Assembly (NCBI GenBank): GCA_947502885.1 | Contig: CANNBP010000002.1 | Span: 124,001-188,000, forward strand | Length of the DNA: 64,000 bases | Source: an uncultured Aquimarina sp. | GTDB taxonomy: Bacteria; Bacteroidota; Bacteroidia; Flavobacteriales; Flavobacteriaceae | Reading direction: 5' to 3' | Part shown: positions 42,300 to 52,411 of the stretch, one piece after another | Position numbering within the stretch: position 1 is the stretch's first letter | Layout: every line of letters begins with the position of its first letter | Translations under genes and position numbers: made by a program | Notes under the pieces: generated by a model | Told to the model about the DNA's origin: nothing | What the model saw: only the letters and a program-made list of their open reading frames with translations | Databases searched by the model: none

Positions 42300-43742
42300 T
42301 TAAAACTCTGCGTTAAGCGGTGTTCTAGGAAAAGGAATAACATCTCTAATGTTACCCATGCCGGTTACAAATAGAACTAAGCGTTCAAAACCAAGTCCAA
42401 AACCACTATGCGTACAAGTTCCAAAACGACGAGTGTCTAAATACCACCATAATTCTTCTTCGGGTATATTAAGAGCAGCCATTTTCTCTTTAAGTACATC
42501 TAGACGTTCTTCACGTTGAGATCCTCCAACTATTTCACCAATTCCTGGAAATAAAATATCCATAGCTCTTACGGTCTTTCCGTCTTCATTTAAACGCATG
42601 TAAAATGATTTGATATCCGCAGGATAATCAAATAAAATCACAGGGCATTTAAAGTGTTTTTCAACAAGAAATCGTTCGTGTTCACTTTGAAGATCTGCTC
42701 CCCATCCATCAATAGGAAATTTGAATTTTTTCTTTTTATTCGGTTTAGAGTTTTTAAGTATTTCAATAGCCTCAGTATAGCTTACCCTTTTAAAATTGTT
42801 TTCTAAAACAAAACTTAGTTTATCACGAAGCAACATTTCGGCACGTTCGGCCTGAGGTTTTTGTTTATCCTCTTGTACTAAACGGTTTTCTAAAAACTCA
42901 AGATCATCTTTACAGTTCTCAAGAGCATATGAGATAACGTATTTTATAAAATCCTCGGCAAGATCCATATTACCGTCTAAATCACAAAATGCAACTTCTG
43001 GTTCTACCATCCAAAACTCAGCAAGATGTCGGGATGTGTTAGAGTTTTCAGCCCTGAAAGTAGGGCCAAAGGTATATACTTGACCTAACCCCATGGCATA
43101 CGTCTCAGCTTCTAATTGACCAGAAACAGTTAAGTTGGTCTCTCCACCAAAAAAATCAGTCTTATAATCTACATTACCCTTTTCATCTTTTGGTATGTTG
43201 TTAAGATCTAAATTTGTTACTTTAAAAGCTTCTCCAGCACCTTCTGCATCACTTTTTGTAATTACAGGTGTGTGAACATAATAAAAGTTGTTTTTCTGGA
43301 AATATTCGTGAATAGCAAATGATAACTTAGATCTTACACGCATGATAGCTCCAAATGTATTTGTTCGAACTCTTAAATGCGCTTGCTCACGTAATTTTTC
43401 TAATGTATGTCGTTTAGGAGATAAGATGGTTAGTTTTAACTCTTCAGGATCTGCATCTCCTTCAATCTCGACAGAAGATACTTGAATCTCCACTTTTTGT
43501 CCTTTACCTTGACTTTCGACTAATGTACCAGATACTTTAATGGCTGCTCCAACATTGATTCGATCCTGAATAGAAGACTCAATAGTATTATCTTCTATAA
43601 CGCACTGAATATTGTTAATTGTTGATCCATCATTTATCGCAATAAAACGATCATTTCTAAAAGAACGAACCCAACCTTTTATGATTACAGGTTGTAATAG
43701 CTTATCACTTTGTAGTACTTCTATTACTTTAGTATGTTGCAT
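42300..43742 (-). CDS. asnS: Asparaginyl-tRNA synthetase
   Basis: A 480-residue class IIb synthetase. An N-terminal OB-fold anticodon-binding domain (about 15-110: VIIKGWVRSFRNDRFIAINDG) precedes the catalytic core with motif 2 FRAENSNTSRHLAEFWMVEPE and motif 3 GFGLGFERLVLFVTGM. It charges tRNA-Asn with asparagine. Length and motifs are typical. A gap of about 745 bases precedes it. Confidence 0.95.
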   Translation of the reverse strand: MQHTKVIEVLQSDKLLQPVIIKGWVRSFRNDRFIAINDGSTINNIQCVIEDNTIESSIQDRINVGAAIKVSGTLVESQGKGQKVEIQVSSVEIEGDADPEELKLTILSPKRHTLEKLREQAHLRVRTNTFGAIMRVRSKLSFAIHEYFQKNNFYYVHTPVITKSDAEGAGEAFKVTNLDLNNIPKDEKGNVDYKTDFFGGETNLTVSGQLEAETYAMGLGQVYTFGPTFRAENSNTSRHLAEFWMVEPEVAFCDLDGNMDLAEDFIKYVISYALENCKDDLEFLENRLVQEDKQKPQAERAEMLLRDKLSFVLENNFKRVSYTEAIEILKNSKPNKKKKFKFPIDGWGADLQSEHERFLVEKHFKCPVILFDYPADIKSFYMRLNEDGKTVRAMDILFPGIGEIVGGSQREERLDVLKEKMAALNIPEEELWWYLDTRRFGTCTHSGFGLGFERLVLFVTGMGNIRDVIPFPRTPLNAEF

Positions 43743-44488
43743 TGTATGATATATTTTCTAATAGTATGTTATCTTAATGTATATAGGTATTAACAGAATA
43801 GAAAATGTCTGTCATATACCATATATTTTTTTGAAGTAGCAAAGATAATTTTTTAATCCGATTGAAGCATAGTCTATTGAACTCAAAAAACAATCATAAA
43901 GAAATTGTTGAATATTTTGGAGATGTAGAAAGTTAATTGGGATTATAAAATGAGCAAAACTTGACGTTTTCTGGAGTCAATTTTTTACGCAAAAACCGTA
44001 ATTCGTAGCCTATTCTTTGCCAAAACCTTTCTTTTTCTATGTTTTTTCTAAAAAAAATTAGAAATTAATAAAGCATGTTTTTTGTGTAAAATATTGATTT
44101 TTAGTTAATTGATGTTGTTTTGGTGAGATTTTACTTGTTTATATTATGTTAAAGTTTTGGGTTTTTTTGATAAAAGGGGATTTTCCCCCTCACTTAGGTA
44201 TTTCATAATATCAAAAGGGGGTGTATCTTGCATATGCAATTATGACGATTGTGTTTACGTTAAGTTTAGTTCGATAGGTTTTGGGGTAATCTATCTTACA
44301 AAGGCCCTGCTAGTTTATAGTAGGGCTTTGGTTTTTTATAAAATCTACTTAAGGTGTAGTTACTTTAATTTATGGTTCTTTTCGATTAGAACTTTTGTGA
44401 TTTTATAGCATAAATAAACCTGCTTAAAACAAAGAAAAGCTAAGTGTTGTTTGATTAGAGAATTATAGGATAGTTGTATGCTAATGCT
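43743..44488. other. Intergenic region upstream of asnS with palindromes and an orphan terminator
   Basis: About 745 bases. AAAAGGGGATTTTCCCCC (44173-44190) is a G/C-block palindrome, followed by AAAAGGGGG (44213-44221). A plus-oriented terminator (44303-44336) has no plus-strand gene upstream. An 83-codon plus frame here has no recognisable protein features. A small RNA could lie between about 44000 and 44336. Confidence 0.4.
44303..44336 (+). terminator. Orphan rho-independent terminator
   Basis: GGCCCTGCTA pairs with TAGTAGGGCT (two G-U pairs) around a GTTTA loop, followed by TTGGTTTTTT. No plus-strand gene ends upstream within 2 kb, which hints at a non-coding RNA. Confidence 0.65.
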
Positions 44489-46891
44489 TTAGCTTTCTTG
44501 ACTTTCTTCTATTTCATCGTCATTAGGAATGATTTTAAGAGTAGGTTCCTTAAGTGTCTTTTTGTTTGCAATACTACGTTCTAAAGACAACAATAATGAT
44601 GGTAGCAATAGTAAGTTAGCAAGCATAGCAAAAAGTAAAGTGGTAGATACTAATCCACCGAGAGCTTTGGTTCCACCAAAACTTGAAATCATAAATACTG
44701 AAAAACCAAAAAATAGAACCGTTGAGGTATAAAACATACTTACTCCCGTTTCTTTTAAAGCTGCAAAAACCGATTTTCGAATTCTCCAGTGATTGGATTT
44801 AAGTTCTTGTCTGTATTTGGCAAGGAAATGTATGGTATCATCTACAGATATACCAAAGGCTATACTAAAGACTAATATTGTTGATGGTTTGATAGGGACA
44901 CCAAGGTACCCCATTAAACCGGCGGTCATTAGTAGTGGTAGTAAATTAGGGATTAATGATATGGCTATCATCTTCCAGGATCTAAACATCCATGCCATAA
45001 ATAGAGCAATTAATAGTACAGCAAGCCCTAGAGATAAAGTAAGGTTCCATATAAGATATTTGGTTCCCTTTTGAAATATAAGTGCTTTACCTGTAAAAGA
45101 TACATCGTATTTCTCCTTTGGAAAAAGCTTTTCTAGTTTAGGAGCTAAAGTGGCTTCAATTCGATCCATTTCATCTGTACCTACATCTTTCATAAATGTA
45201 GTAATCCTAGCATATTGTCCAGTAGAGTCAACATAACTTTTCATTACACCGGCATTAGATTCAAAGCTTTTTAGATAAGGTAAAATAAAGTTTCGTTCTT
45301 GACTGGTTGGTAATTGATAATATTTAGGATTTCCGTTATAAAAAGCTTGTTTAGAATATTTAGCTAGATTAACAATAGAAATAGGTTTAGATAATTCGGG
45401 AGTTTCTTCTAGAAGCTCTTCTAGTTTCTCCATTCGTTTTAGAGTGGATAATTTTAAAACACCTTGTTTTCGCTTAGTATCAATCAAAATCTCTAATGGC
45501 ATAATACCATCAAATTCATTTTCAAAGAAAATAATATCTTTATAAAAGCCTGATGATTTGGGCATGTCTTCTAGCAAGCTTCCAGAAACTTTTATAGTGT
45601 ATATTCCTATAATGCTTACAATTAAGATAATTACCGAAGAAAAATAAATAGTTACTCTTCTGGTTTTCACCATATCTTCCATCCAATCAACTAATCTTTC
45701 TATCCATCGTTTACCGAGGTGCTTTAAATGTCGTTCCTTTGGCTGTGGCATATAGCTGTAAATAATCGTAATAACCAGAAGGCATAGGATAAATAATGCA
45801 ATAATATTTATTGAGGCTACGATACCAAACTCTTTTAATAAAGTACTTTCAGTTAGCGCAAAAGTGGCAAATCCAGAAGCGGTGGTTACATTGGTCATCA
45901 ATGTTGCATTACCTACTTTTGTGATTACTCTTTGTAGAGATTTAGCTTTATTACCATGTTTTTTGATTTCCTGTTGGTACTTATTGATAAGGAAAATACA
46001 ATTGGGTATTCCAATCACGATTACCAAGGGAGGTATGATGGCTGTTAATACAGTAATTTCGTACTGTAATAAACCCAAAATCCCAAAGGCCCACATAACA
46101 CCAATAATTACTGCAGTCATTGAAATAAAAGTGGCTCTAAATGATCTAAAAAAGAAAAAGAAAATTAAAGAGGTGACTAAGAGTGCGGCAAGAATGAATA
46201 TCTGAATTTCATCCATTATATTTTGAGAGTTCAAAGTTCTGATATATGGCATACCTGATACTTTGATGTCTACATCGTACTTTTCTTCAAAAGCTGTTAC
46301 TGCAGGAAGTAATTTTTTTTCAATAAACTCTTTTCGCAGCGAAGTGTTTACAATGTCTTTTTTTAGGTAAAGGGCACTTTGTATCGTATTAGATTTTTTG
46401 CTGTATACAAGTCCTTCGTAAAAAGGTAATTCGTTGAATAGTTGGTTTTTGTATAGCTTAACTTGTTCTTCAGAATATACAGTGTCTTTTATAAAAGAAA
46501 TGAGTTCAAAACGAGATGGATTTTCTTCTTTTTTTAAAGTTTTAAGATCAGCAACAGATATAACTAAATCAATTTCTTCGTGTGCTTTGAAAGAATTATT
46601 GAAATTATTCCATGCTTTTAACTTTGTTGGCGTAAAAAGAGTACTGTCCTTAATTGCCATTACAATTAAATTACCTTCTTCTCCAAATTGATTTAGAAAT
46701 TTTTGGTATTTGATGTTTACTTCATGGTCATCAGGAAGGAGGTTTGCTTCTGAGTAAGAAAACCTCATGTTTTTCCATTGAAAACCTAAAAATACTGTAA
46801 TCCCTATAATCGCCAGAAATATTATTGCTCTATTACGAAGAATAATCCCGGCAAGTGCGTTCCAAAACCCGAAACTGAATAATTTAACCAT
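44489..46891 (-). CDS. RND/MMPL family transporter (HAE-3-like)
   Basis: An 800-residue inner-membrane protein with twelve helices arranged as two MMPL/SSD-type repeats, each with one helix followed by a periplasmic domain and five helices. Motifs include AIIPPLVIVIGIPNCIFLINKYQ, with GNATLMTNVTTASGFATFALTES in repeat 1, and FSIAFGISVDDTIHFLAKYRQ with ALKETGVSMFYTSTVLFFGFSVF in repeat 2. These export lipids or hydrophobic compounds. It is a conserved neighbour of asnS in this phylum as far as I recall. Confidence 0.9.
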   Translation of the reverse strand: MVKLFSFGFWNALAGIILRNRAIIFLAIIGITVFLGFQWKNMRFSYSEANLLPDDHEVNIKYQKFLNQFGEEGNLIVMAIKDSTLFTPTKLKAWNNFNNSFKAHEEIDLVISVADLKTLKKEENPSRFELISFIKDTVYSEEQVKLYKNQLFNELPFYEGLVYSKKSNTIQSALYLKKDIVNTSLRKEFIEKKLLPAVTAFEEKYDVDIKVSGMPYIRTLNSQNIMDEIQIFILAALLVTSLIFFFFFRSFRATFISMTAVIIGVMWAFGILGLLQYEITVLTAIIPPLVIVIGIPNCIFLINKYQQEIKKHGNKAKSLQRVITKVGNATLMTNVTTASGFATFALTESTLLKEFGIVASINIIALFILCLLVITIIYSYMPQPKERHLKHLGKRWIERLVDWMEDMVKTRRVTIYFSSVIILIVSIIGIYTIKVSGSLLEDMPKSSGFYKDIIFFENEFDGIMPLEILIDTKRKQGVLKLSTLKRMEKLEELLEETPELSKPISIVNLAKYSKQAFYNGNPKYYQLPTSQERNFILPYLKSFESNAGVMKSYVDSTGQYARITTFMKDVGTDEMDRIEATLAPKLEKLFPKEKYDVSFTGKALIFQKGTKYLIWNLTLSLGLAVLLIALFMAWMFRSWKMIAISLIPNLLPLLMTAGLMGYLGVPIKPSTILVFSIAFGISVDDTIHFLAKYRQELKSNHWRIRKSVFAALKETGVSMFYTSTVLFFGFSVFMISSFGGTKALGGLVSTTLLFAMLANLLLLPSLLLSLERSIANKKTLKEPTLKIIPNDDEIEESQES

Positions 46892-46982
46892 TCTCTTTTT
46901 TCCTTTCCAGATGCAAATGTAAGGATTTGGATAGTTATTATTTGAGAATTTTCACGAAAGAAAGTGATTTATTTTTAAATGT

Positions 46983-49427
46983 TTATAGTTTTAAATAGAA
47001 AGTGAATTTAAAAGAAATATTATCCTCAAATTTTGGTAAATTATAAGCACCATATCGATAAGCAAAACTAAGTCCAAAACCAGCAAACAATTTGTTTAAT
47101 TCGAAACCAGATTCTTGATAACCGTGTTTTAATGAAGAAAATGACACTTGTTGATGGTTTTCTAAGTTGGTGATGTCACCGATTGCATATCGACTTATAA
47201 AAACGACTTCGGGTGTAAACCAACTGGTTATCTTTACAGGCTTAATTCTGTGTTTTATTTGTAGCGTTGCTAATTTATTGCTGAAGAATTCACCAAAATA
47301 CATCGTTTCAAAAGTTCTTCTTCCTGCAACCGAAAACCTTTGTAGAATTACATCCTTGGTTGGAGCATTAGGATAGGCGTGATAAAGGTGAGAAAGAGGA
47401 ATGTCTCCAGAAGCAAGATCTCCTTCAAATAGAAGGCTTGTTTTGGATTGGTTAATTCGGTTAATGCAATATTCTGCTTTTATGCCTATTTTGCTATAAG
47501 TAAAATTGCTTTTAAATATTCCTTTAAGGCCTTGAGTGTATTGCGCAGTGATCTTAGGGTAGCCTTCGTGAATTTCTTTAAACTGGTTCGGAGTCTTTAA
47601 AAATTTACTAAATGGACTCCAGCGAAGCGCAATTGTGGCTTCTGCTGTTTTGTATTGTGAAAATGACTGGCCGTTGTTAAGATATTGGTAAGCGTTAGTT
47701 TGGTCTATATTGCTTACCGAAAATTGTGTTTCTGATAGTAACTTAGGAAATATTTGGTGCTGTATACTTGTGCTCCAGGTTCTATGTTTGTAGTAAAAAT
47801 CAATATTAACTAACCTTGGCTCGAATAACGAGTATACGCGTCTATCGGTAAGGTATAAGAAACTACCAACTTCTTTAATGTCATCTGTATAGTTGACGTT
47901 AATCCAAGATCCTTTATTCTTGTTAAAAAGAAACCCTCCTCCTAGGCCATATTTATATTTATCGTCATTAAAGCCATATACAAGATATCCTTCTAGTCTG
48001 AAATTTTTAGAAAGCTTAGTGTTTGTTACTCCTCCTAATCCTAGTCGAAACCCTTCGTAATTATTGTACTTAATAGGGTAGGTGAGATCAAAATTGAAAA
48101 AGCCAATAGGGTAATAACCCTTGTTAAAATTTTGAATAACATCTATTTTACGGCCAATATTTTGCTCTTTTACAATACTGTCTACCGCTTTAAAAGAATT
48201 TATGTCTTTTTGAGTTATGGCACTTGTTCGATATTTATTCCAATAAGACTCTTCTCTAATGTTGGCTTTGGGGTCAATTTGTATAAATGCCTGATCTTGT
48301 TTTATATTTTGTTTTTTGTTTAATTCAATGTCAAATAGATCGGTTGAAGAGTTTAAAAAATTAATATCAATAGTGTCATCTTTTTCGCTGCCTCCTAGGC
48401 GTCCAACCGAAATTTGTCCGCCAAATAAACCTACTTTGTGCCTTCTGTTTCCTTGGCGAATTGTTATTTCTTGATGTGTTGGAAACCATATTTTTTCTTC
48501 AGTAAAATACTTGAACTCATGAATTGCCATTACATCAAGTTCTCCCTTTAGTTCGATAACTGCCTTTTGAATCGCAAACGATTCTTTATCAATATATAGA
48601 ACACCTTCTAGATTGGCATAGTTTTTTGATTTTCTAGGCTGAAACAAAACTACATATGCTGGTCTTTTCTTTAGAACAGTGTCTACGATGCGGTAGTGAT
48701 AGTTTTTTAAAGCATTTTTTGCAAGAGGGCCAATATATGTATTGTCAAATATGGTGTACTCTTCGTTGTAAAGTGAATTGGACTGTATTGTTATTCCTAA
48801 TATGGTATGAATAGGCTCTTTAAAACCAGTCATTCTTGTGGCTAATACATTTTCTTTTTCCCCAACATTTTTTTTAAATCTATGTTCACTAATTTTTTCA
48901 GATAAAAAAGAATGTGTTTGATTAAATAGATGTTCTATGTCGACGTTGGTAGTGTCTGGAGTTCGAAGTTGAGTTTGATTGTCTGCGGTAATTTTTAATT
49001 TGTTGTAACTTGTATAATTATAGCCGCTTAGCGCTTTTTGAGGATTGTTTTGTTTCTTCTTTCGAAAAACCTCATTAATAACCCTCATAGCACTAGTGTC
49101 AATCAAGTCTAATTTAGTAGTCCCTGTAATTTGCTCTTTTGGTTGTAGTGTGATTTCAATTTTTTCTACACCTTTTGTGCTTGTCTCAATAGATTTTGAT
49201 TGGTACTTAGGGTGCTTAAGAGTAAGGGTAATCAATGTTGATGTTGTACATTGAATTGTAAATTTACCTTCGGCAGAACTTAAAGCGTGAGTGTTGCTAT
49301 TGGTCGTAACCGTGGCAAATGGTATAGGTTGTCCAGAATTCGCATCTATCACAACACCATTTATTTTAACTTGGGAGATTAAGAGGGAATAAGTGAAAAA
49401 TAATAAACAAAAAAAGCTTTTATGCAT
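46983..49427 (-). CDS. DUF5686 outer-membrane protein with carboxypeptidase-like regulatory domain
   Basis: An 814-residue protein. The signal peptide (residues 1-20) precedes a CarboxypepD_reg-like beta domain (KINGVVIDANSGQPIPFATVTT). A DUF5686 central region and a C-terminal beta-barrel (GFRLGLGGVTNTKLSKNF, FAGFGLSFAYRYGAYNL, FKFTFYLKL ending) follow. The ATG at 49427 is chosen because the signal peptide starts there; the longer frame would span the frr terminator. It is probably an outer-membrane channel or assembly factor. Function is unknown. Confidence 0.85.
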   Translation of the reverse strand: MHKSFFCLLFFTYSLLISQVKINGVVIDANSGQPIPFATVTTNSNTHALSSAEGKFTIQCTTSTLITLTLKHPKYQSKSIETSTKGVEKIEITLQPKEQITGTTKLDLIDTSAMRVINEVFRKKKQNNPQKALSGYNYTSYNKLKITADNQTQLRTPDTTNVDIEHLFNQTHSFLSEKISEHRFKKNVGEKENVLATRMTGFKEPIHTILGITIQSNSLYNEEYTIFDNTYIGPLAKNALKNYHYRIVDTVLKKRPAYVVLFQPRKSKNYANLEGVLYIDKESFAIQKAVIELKGELDVMAIHEFKYFTEEKIWFPTHQEITIRQGNRRHKVGLFGGQISVGRLGGSEKDDTIDINFLNSSTDLFDIELNKKQNIKQDQAFIQIDPKANIREESYWNKYRTSAITQKDINSFKAVDSIVKEQNIGRKIDVIQNFNKGYYPIGFFNFDLTYPIKYNNYEGFRLGLGGVTNTKLSKNFRLEGYLVYGFNDDKYKYGLGGGFLFNKNKGSWINVNYTDDIKEVGSFLYLTDRRVYSLFEPRLVNIDFYYKHRTWSTSIQHQIFPKLLSETQFSVSNIDQTNAYQYLNNGQSFSQYKTAEATIALRWSPFSKFLKTPNQFKEIHEGYPKITAQYTQGLKGIFKSNFTYSKIGIKAEYCINRINQSKTSLLFEGDLASGDIPLSHLYHAYPNAPTKDVILQRFSVAGRRTFETMYFGEFFSNKLATLQIKHRIKPVKITSWFTPEVVFISRYAIGDITNLENHQQVSFSSLKHGYQESGFELNKLFAGFGLSFAYRYGAYNLPKFEDNISFKFTFYLKL

Positions 49428-49458
49428 TATTGGAGTTGAATTCAAAAAACGAAGATAC

Positions 49459-49488
49459 AAAAAAGCGTTTTCAAAATGAGAAAACGCC
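49459..49488 (-). terminator. Terminator after frr (minus strand)
   Basis: On the minus strand GCGTTTTC/GAAAACGC (8-bp stem, 49465-49487, 7-base loop) runs into six T residues. It ends the pyrH-frr unit. Confidence 0.85.
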
Positions 49489-49523
49489 TTTGTAATAAAT
49501 TTGAAAATCAATATGATCGAATA

Positions 49524-50087
49524 TTAAACGGTCATAATTTCTTTTTCTTTAGCTCCTAACATTTCATCAATTTTCTTGATATATGTATCTGTGAGTTGTT
49601 GAATATCCATTTCGGTATTTTTTGCTAAATCCTCGGATAGTCCATCTTTTTCTAATTTTTTAATTTCATTATTGGCATTTTTACGATCATTTCGTACACC
49701 AACTTTAGAATCTTCGGCTTCAGCCTTTGCTTGCTTGGCTAGATCTCTACGACGTTCTTCTGTTAGAGGTGGTACGTTGATAATAACGCTTTCCCCATTG
49801 TTCATAGGATTAAAACCCAAATTAGCAATCTGGATACCTTTTTCTATAGCGGGAATCAAAGATTTTTCAAAAGGTTGAATAGAGATTGTTCTTGCATCTG
49901 GTGTTGATACGTTTCCAACTTGGTTTAATGGGGTTGGAGCACCGTAATATTCGACCATTACACTTCCTAACATAGACGGTGATGCTTTTCCAGCTCTAAT
50001 GTTAAGTAATTTTTTTTCTAAATGAGCAATTGCTGCTTGCATCGCTTCTTTAGTCGAATCTATAATAAAATCTATTTCTTCGTTCAT
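49524..50087 (-). CDS. frr: Ribosome recycling factor
   Basis: A 187-residue all-domain match: MNEEIDFIIDSTKEAMQAAIAHLEKKLLNIRAGKAS, VEYYGAPTPLNQVGNVSTPD, TISIQPFEKSLIPAIEKGI, PPLTEERRRDLAKQAKAEAE. With EF-G it splits post-termination ribosomes. It lies 52 bases after pyrH, the usual order. Confidence 0.97.
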   Translation of the reverse strand: MNEEIDFIIDSTKEAMQAAIAHLEKKLLNIRAGKASPSMLGSVMVEYYGAPTPLNQVGNVSTPDARTISIQPFEKSLIPAIEKGIQIANLGFNPMNNGESVIINVPPLTEERRRDLAKQAKAEAEDSKVGVRNDRKNANNEIKKLEKDGLSEDLAKNTEMDIQQLTDTYIKKIDEMLGAKEKEIMTV

Positions 50088-50139
50088 GGTTATGTTCTTT
50101 TCTTCTGATTAATCAAAAAATAAGCCAATATAATATGAT

Positions 50140-50847
50140 TTAAAGGTTTACTTGAGTACCAATCGATTCTCCCGAAATTACTTTTAGTAAATTCCCTTTT
50201 TTATTCATATCAAAAACTATAATTGGTAATTCATTTTCTTGACTTAAAGTAAAGGCTGTTGTGTCCATTACTTTTAGGCCTTTGCGTAAGACATCATCAA
50301 ATGAGATAAAGTCAAATTTAGTAGCATCTGCATTTTTTTCTGGATCCGAAGTGTAAATTCCATCAACTCTTGTCCCTTTTAAAATAACATCAGCATTAAT
50401 TTCTATTGCTCTTAATACGGCTGCAGAATCGGTAGTAAAGTATGGGTTACCTGTTCCTCCTCCAAAAATCACTACTCTTCCTTTTTCCATATGGCGTAAT
50501 GCTCTTCTTCTTATAAATGGTTCTGCAACTTCATTAATTTTTACAGCGGATTGTAATCGAGTAGGGATGTCATTGTCTTCAAGGGCACTTTGTAGTGCTA
50601 GGCCGTTGATAACTGTTGCTAGCATACCCATATGATCTGCTTGAACTCTATCCATACCTTTACTTGCTCCTGCAACTCCTCTAAAAATATTACCTCCTCC
50701 TATCACGATAGCAACTTGAACACCTTTCTCGGTGATTTGCTTAATTTCATGTGCATATTCGGCTAGTCTTTTTGGGTCAATTCCGTATTGGCGATCACCC
50801 ATTAGTGCTTCACCAGATAATTTAAGTAGTACTTTTTTGTATTTCAT
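50140..50847 (-). CDS. pyrH: UMP kinase
   Basis: A 235-residue hexameric UMP kinase: [14 protein letters not shown] (ATP site), [55 protein letters not shown], and [14 protein letters not shown]. It phosphorylates UMP to UDP in pyrimidine synthesis. A TATATTTG box lies 21 bases upstream of the ATG. Confidence 0.97.
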   Translation of the reverse strand: MKYKKVLLKLSGEALMGDRQYGIDPKRLAEYAHEIKQITEKGVQVAIVIGGGNIFRGVAGASKGMDRVQADHMGMLATVINGLALQSALEDNDIPTRLQSAVKINEVAEPFIRRRALRHMEKGRVVIFGGGTGNPYFTTDSAAVLRAIEINADVILKGTRVDGIYTSDPEKNADATKFDFISFDDVLRKGLKVMDTTAFTLSQENELPIIVFDMNKKGNLLKVISGESIGTQVNL

Positions 50848-50867
50848 CGTGAGGTTTAACTATGGTG

Positions 50868-50875
50868 CAAATATA
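50868..50875 (-). promoter_or_regulatory. -7 box of pyrH-frr (TATATTTG, minus strand)
   Basis: On the minus strand TATATTTG fits TAnnTTTG and ends 20 bases upstream of the pyrH ATG at 50847. A -33 TTG is not obvious. Confidence 0.5.
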
Positions 50876-51220
50876 ATCATATTCTTAATTTAGAAAATAT
50901 TTTAGAAAATAAAGCTTAAACTTTCAATTAAACCTTACAAAATATGAGTGCCTCTGTAGGAAAAAAAGGGTGGTTTTCCCCTCTGTTTACTATTGTTTGA
51001 TATTCAAATATGTTATAGGTTTGCTGTGGGGAAAACAAAAATGTTGGGGGATAAGAATTGTTTTATAATTGGTGTTAAATATAGTGTTTTAAACGGTGCG
51101 TAGTCATTAGCGAAAAACCAATTGGGGAGTTGGTTTACGTTTATATTGTAGTTAAATAGATAGATTATACACTAGTGACATTGTAAAAATATTTTTAAAA
51201 CTTTTCTTAGTATGACGAAA
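50876..51220. other. Intergenic region between tsf and pyrH
   Basis: About 345 bases. It contains AAAAGGGTGGTTTTCCCC (50965-50982), a G/C-block palindrome-like element resembling those at 16621 and 44174. The rest is AT-rich with no gene. Confidence 0.4.
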
Positions 51221-51250
51221 AAAAACCGCTTCTTTTAAGAAGCGGTTTTT
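51221..51250 (-). terminator. Terminator after tsf
   Basis: AAAAACCGCTTCTT/AAGAAGCGGTTTTT is a near-perfect long stem with a tiny loop. On the minus strand it is followed by a run of T residues and ends tsf (stop at 51279). Confidence 0.9.
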
Positions 51251-51278
51251 AAGTTTTATATAAAAATTTCTAGGAAAA

Positions 51279-52244
51279 TTACCCTAAAGAAACTCTTTCG
51301 AAACCAACAACAGCAACATCACCTAATGATTTTACGTAAGAGGCAACGCTATTTTTTTCATCTTTGATGAAATTTTGGTCTAATAGACATTGTTCTTGGT
51401 CTAATGTTGTATTGTCAGAGATGAATCTTTCTAATTTTCCAGGAAGAATTCTATCCCATATTTTCTCAGGCTTTCCTTCTGCTTTTAATTCTGCTTTAAG
51501 GTTTTCTTGTGCTTGAGCAATAATTTCGTCAGTTAATTGAGATCTTGAAATGAACTGAGGAACATTTTTTAATGTTTTTCCTAATCTTTCAAGTTCAATA
51601 TTTTCTTTCTCAATTGCAGCAATTCTAGCTTGAGTCTCAGAAGCAACGTATTCTGGATCAAAATCTTTATAAGATAAAGTGGTTGCTCCCATAGATGCTA
51701 CTTGCATAGAAATGTCTTTTGCAAGAGTTTCTGCGTCATCGATAGGGTTAGATAGACCTGTTAAAGCGCCAATCTTATTTCCGTGAATATAAGATCCAAC
51801 AAAAGGAGCTTCAAGGATTTTGAAATCACCTATTTCAATCTTTTCACCAATAACACCAGTTTGCTCAGTTAATTTTTCCTGAACAGTCATTCCGTTGAAA
51901 TCAGAAGATAGGAATTCTTCTTTAGAAGAAGTGTTAAGTGCTAATGCAGCTAAATCTTTTGCTAAAGAAACAAAAGAATCGTTTTTACCTACGAAATCGG
52001 TTTCACAGTTAAGAGAAACAATTACACCTTTGTTTTTAGCTTCATTAACTTTAGCAATAACCGCACCTTCAGCAGAATCTCTATCTGCTCTTTTTTCAGC
52101 AATTTTTTGTCCTTTTTCTCTAAGGATCTTGATAGCTTTGTCAAAATCTCCTTCAGATTCAACAAGAGCTTTTTTACAGTCCATCATTCCGGCACCTGTA
52201 GCTTTACGCAATTTACTTACTTCGGCTGCTGTGATCTTTGCCAT
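51279..52244 (-). CDS. tsf: Elongation factor Ts
   Basis: A 321-residue EF-Ts: AKITAAEVSKLRKATGAGMMDCKKALVESEGD (UBA-like start, with TGAGMMDCK), AEKRADRDSAEGAVIA, NCETDFVGKND. It is the nucleotide exchange factor for EF-Tu. The length is typical of Bacteroidetes, longer than the E. coli protein. Confidence 0.97.
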   Translation of the reverse strand: MAKITAAEVSKLRKATGAGMMDCKKALVESEGDFDKAIKILREKGQKIAEKRADRDSAEGAVIAKVNEAKNKGVIVSLNCETDFVGKNDSFVSLAKDLAALALNTSSKEEFLSSDFNGMTVQEKLTEQTGVIGEKIEIGDFKILEAPFVGSYIHGNKIGALTGLSNPIDDAETLAKDISMQVASMGATTLSYKDFDPEYVASETQARIAAIEKENIELERLGKTLKNVPQFISRSQLTDEIIAQAQENLKAELKAEGKPEKIWDRILPGKLERFISDNTTLDQEQCLLDQNFIKDEKNSVASYVKSLGDVAVVGFERVSLG

Positions 52245-52304
52245 ACCTTTTAAATATTTTAATTTATGTTGTGTTTAAAAAAACAAGTCGTTTAGTTAGT
52301 ACTG

Positions 52305-52333
52305 CAAAAGTAAAGAACCAAACGACTTATCAA
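52305..52333 (-). promoter_or_regulatory. tsf promoter (TTG-N18-TACTTTTG, minus strand)
   Basis: On the minus strand TACTTTTG (52305-52312) is preceded after 18 bases by TTG (52331-52333). This matches the Bacteroidetes -33/-7 arrangement. It gives tsf its own promoter about 60 bases upstream. Confidence 0.65.
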
Positions 52334-52411
52334 TTTTATATTAAAGTTAAGCTTTCCTTTTAGGTTGATAACCTAACTTCGAATTTTAAATGATTGTAAG
52401 TGTCAATCAGT

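Noticed and set aside
44157..44408. 83-codon plus-strand frame upstream of asnS
   Set aside because: Composition is unlike a protein (Tyr/Phe/Ile-rich) and it spans a palindrome and a terminator hairpin.
49428..49511. Longer N-terminus of the DUF5686 protein
   Set aside because: It crosses the frr terminator hairpin; the ATG at 49427 starts a clean signal peptide.
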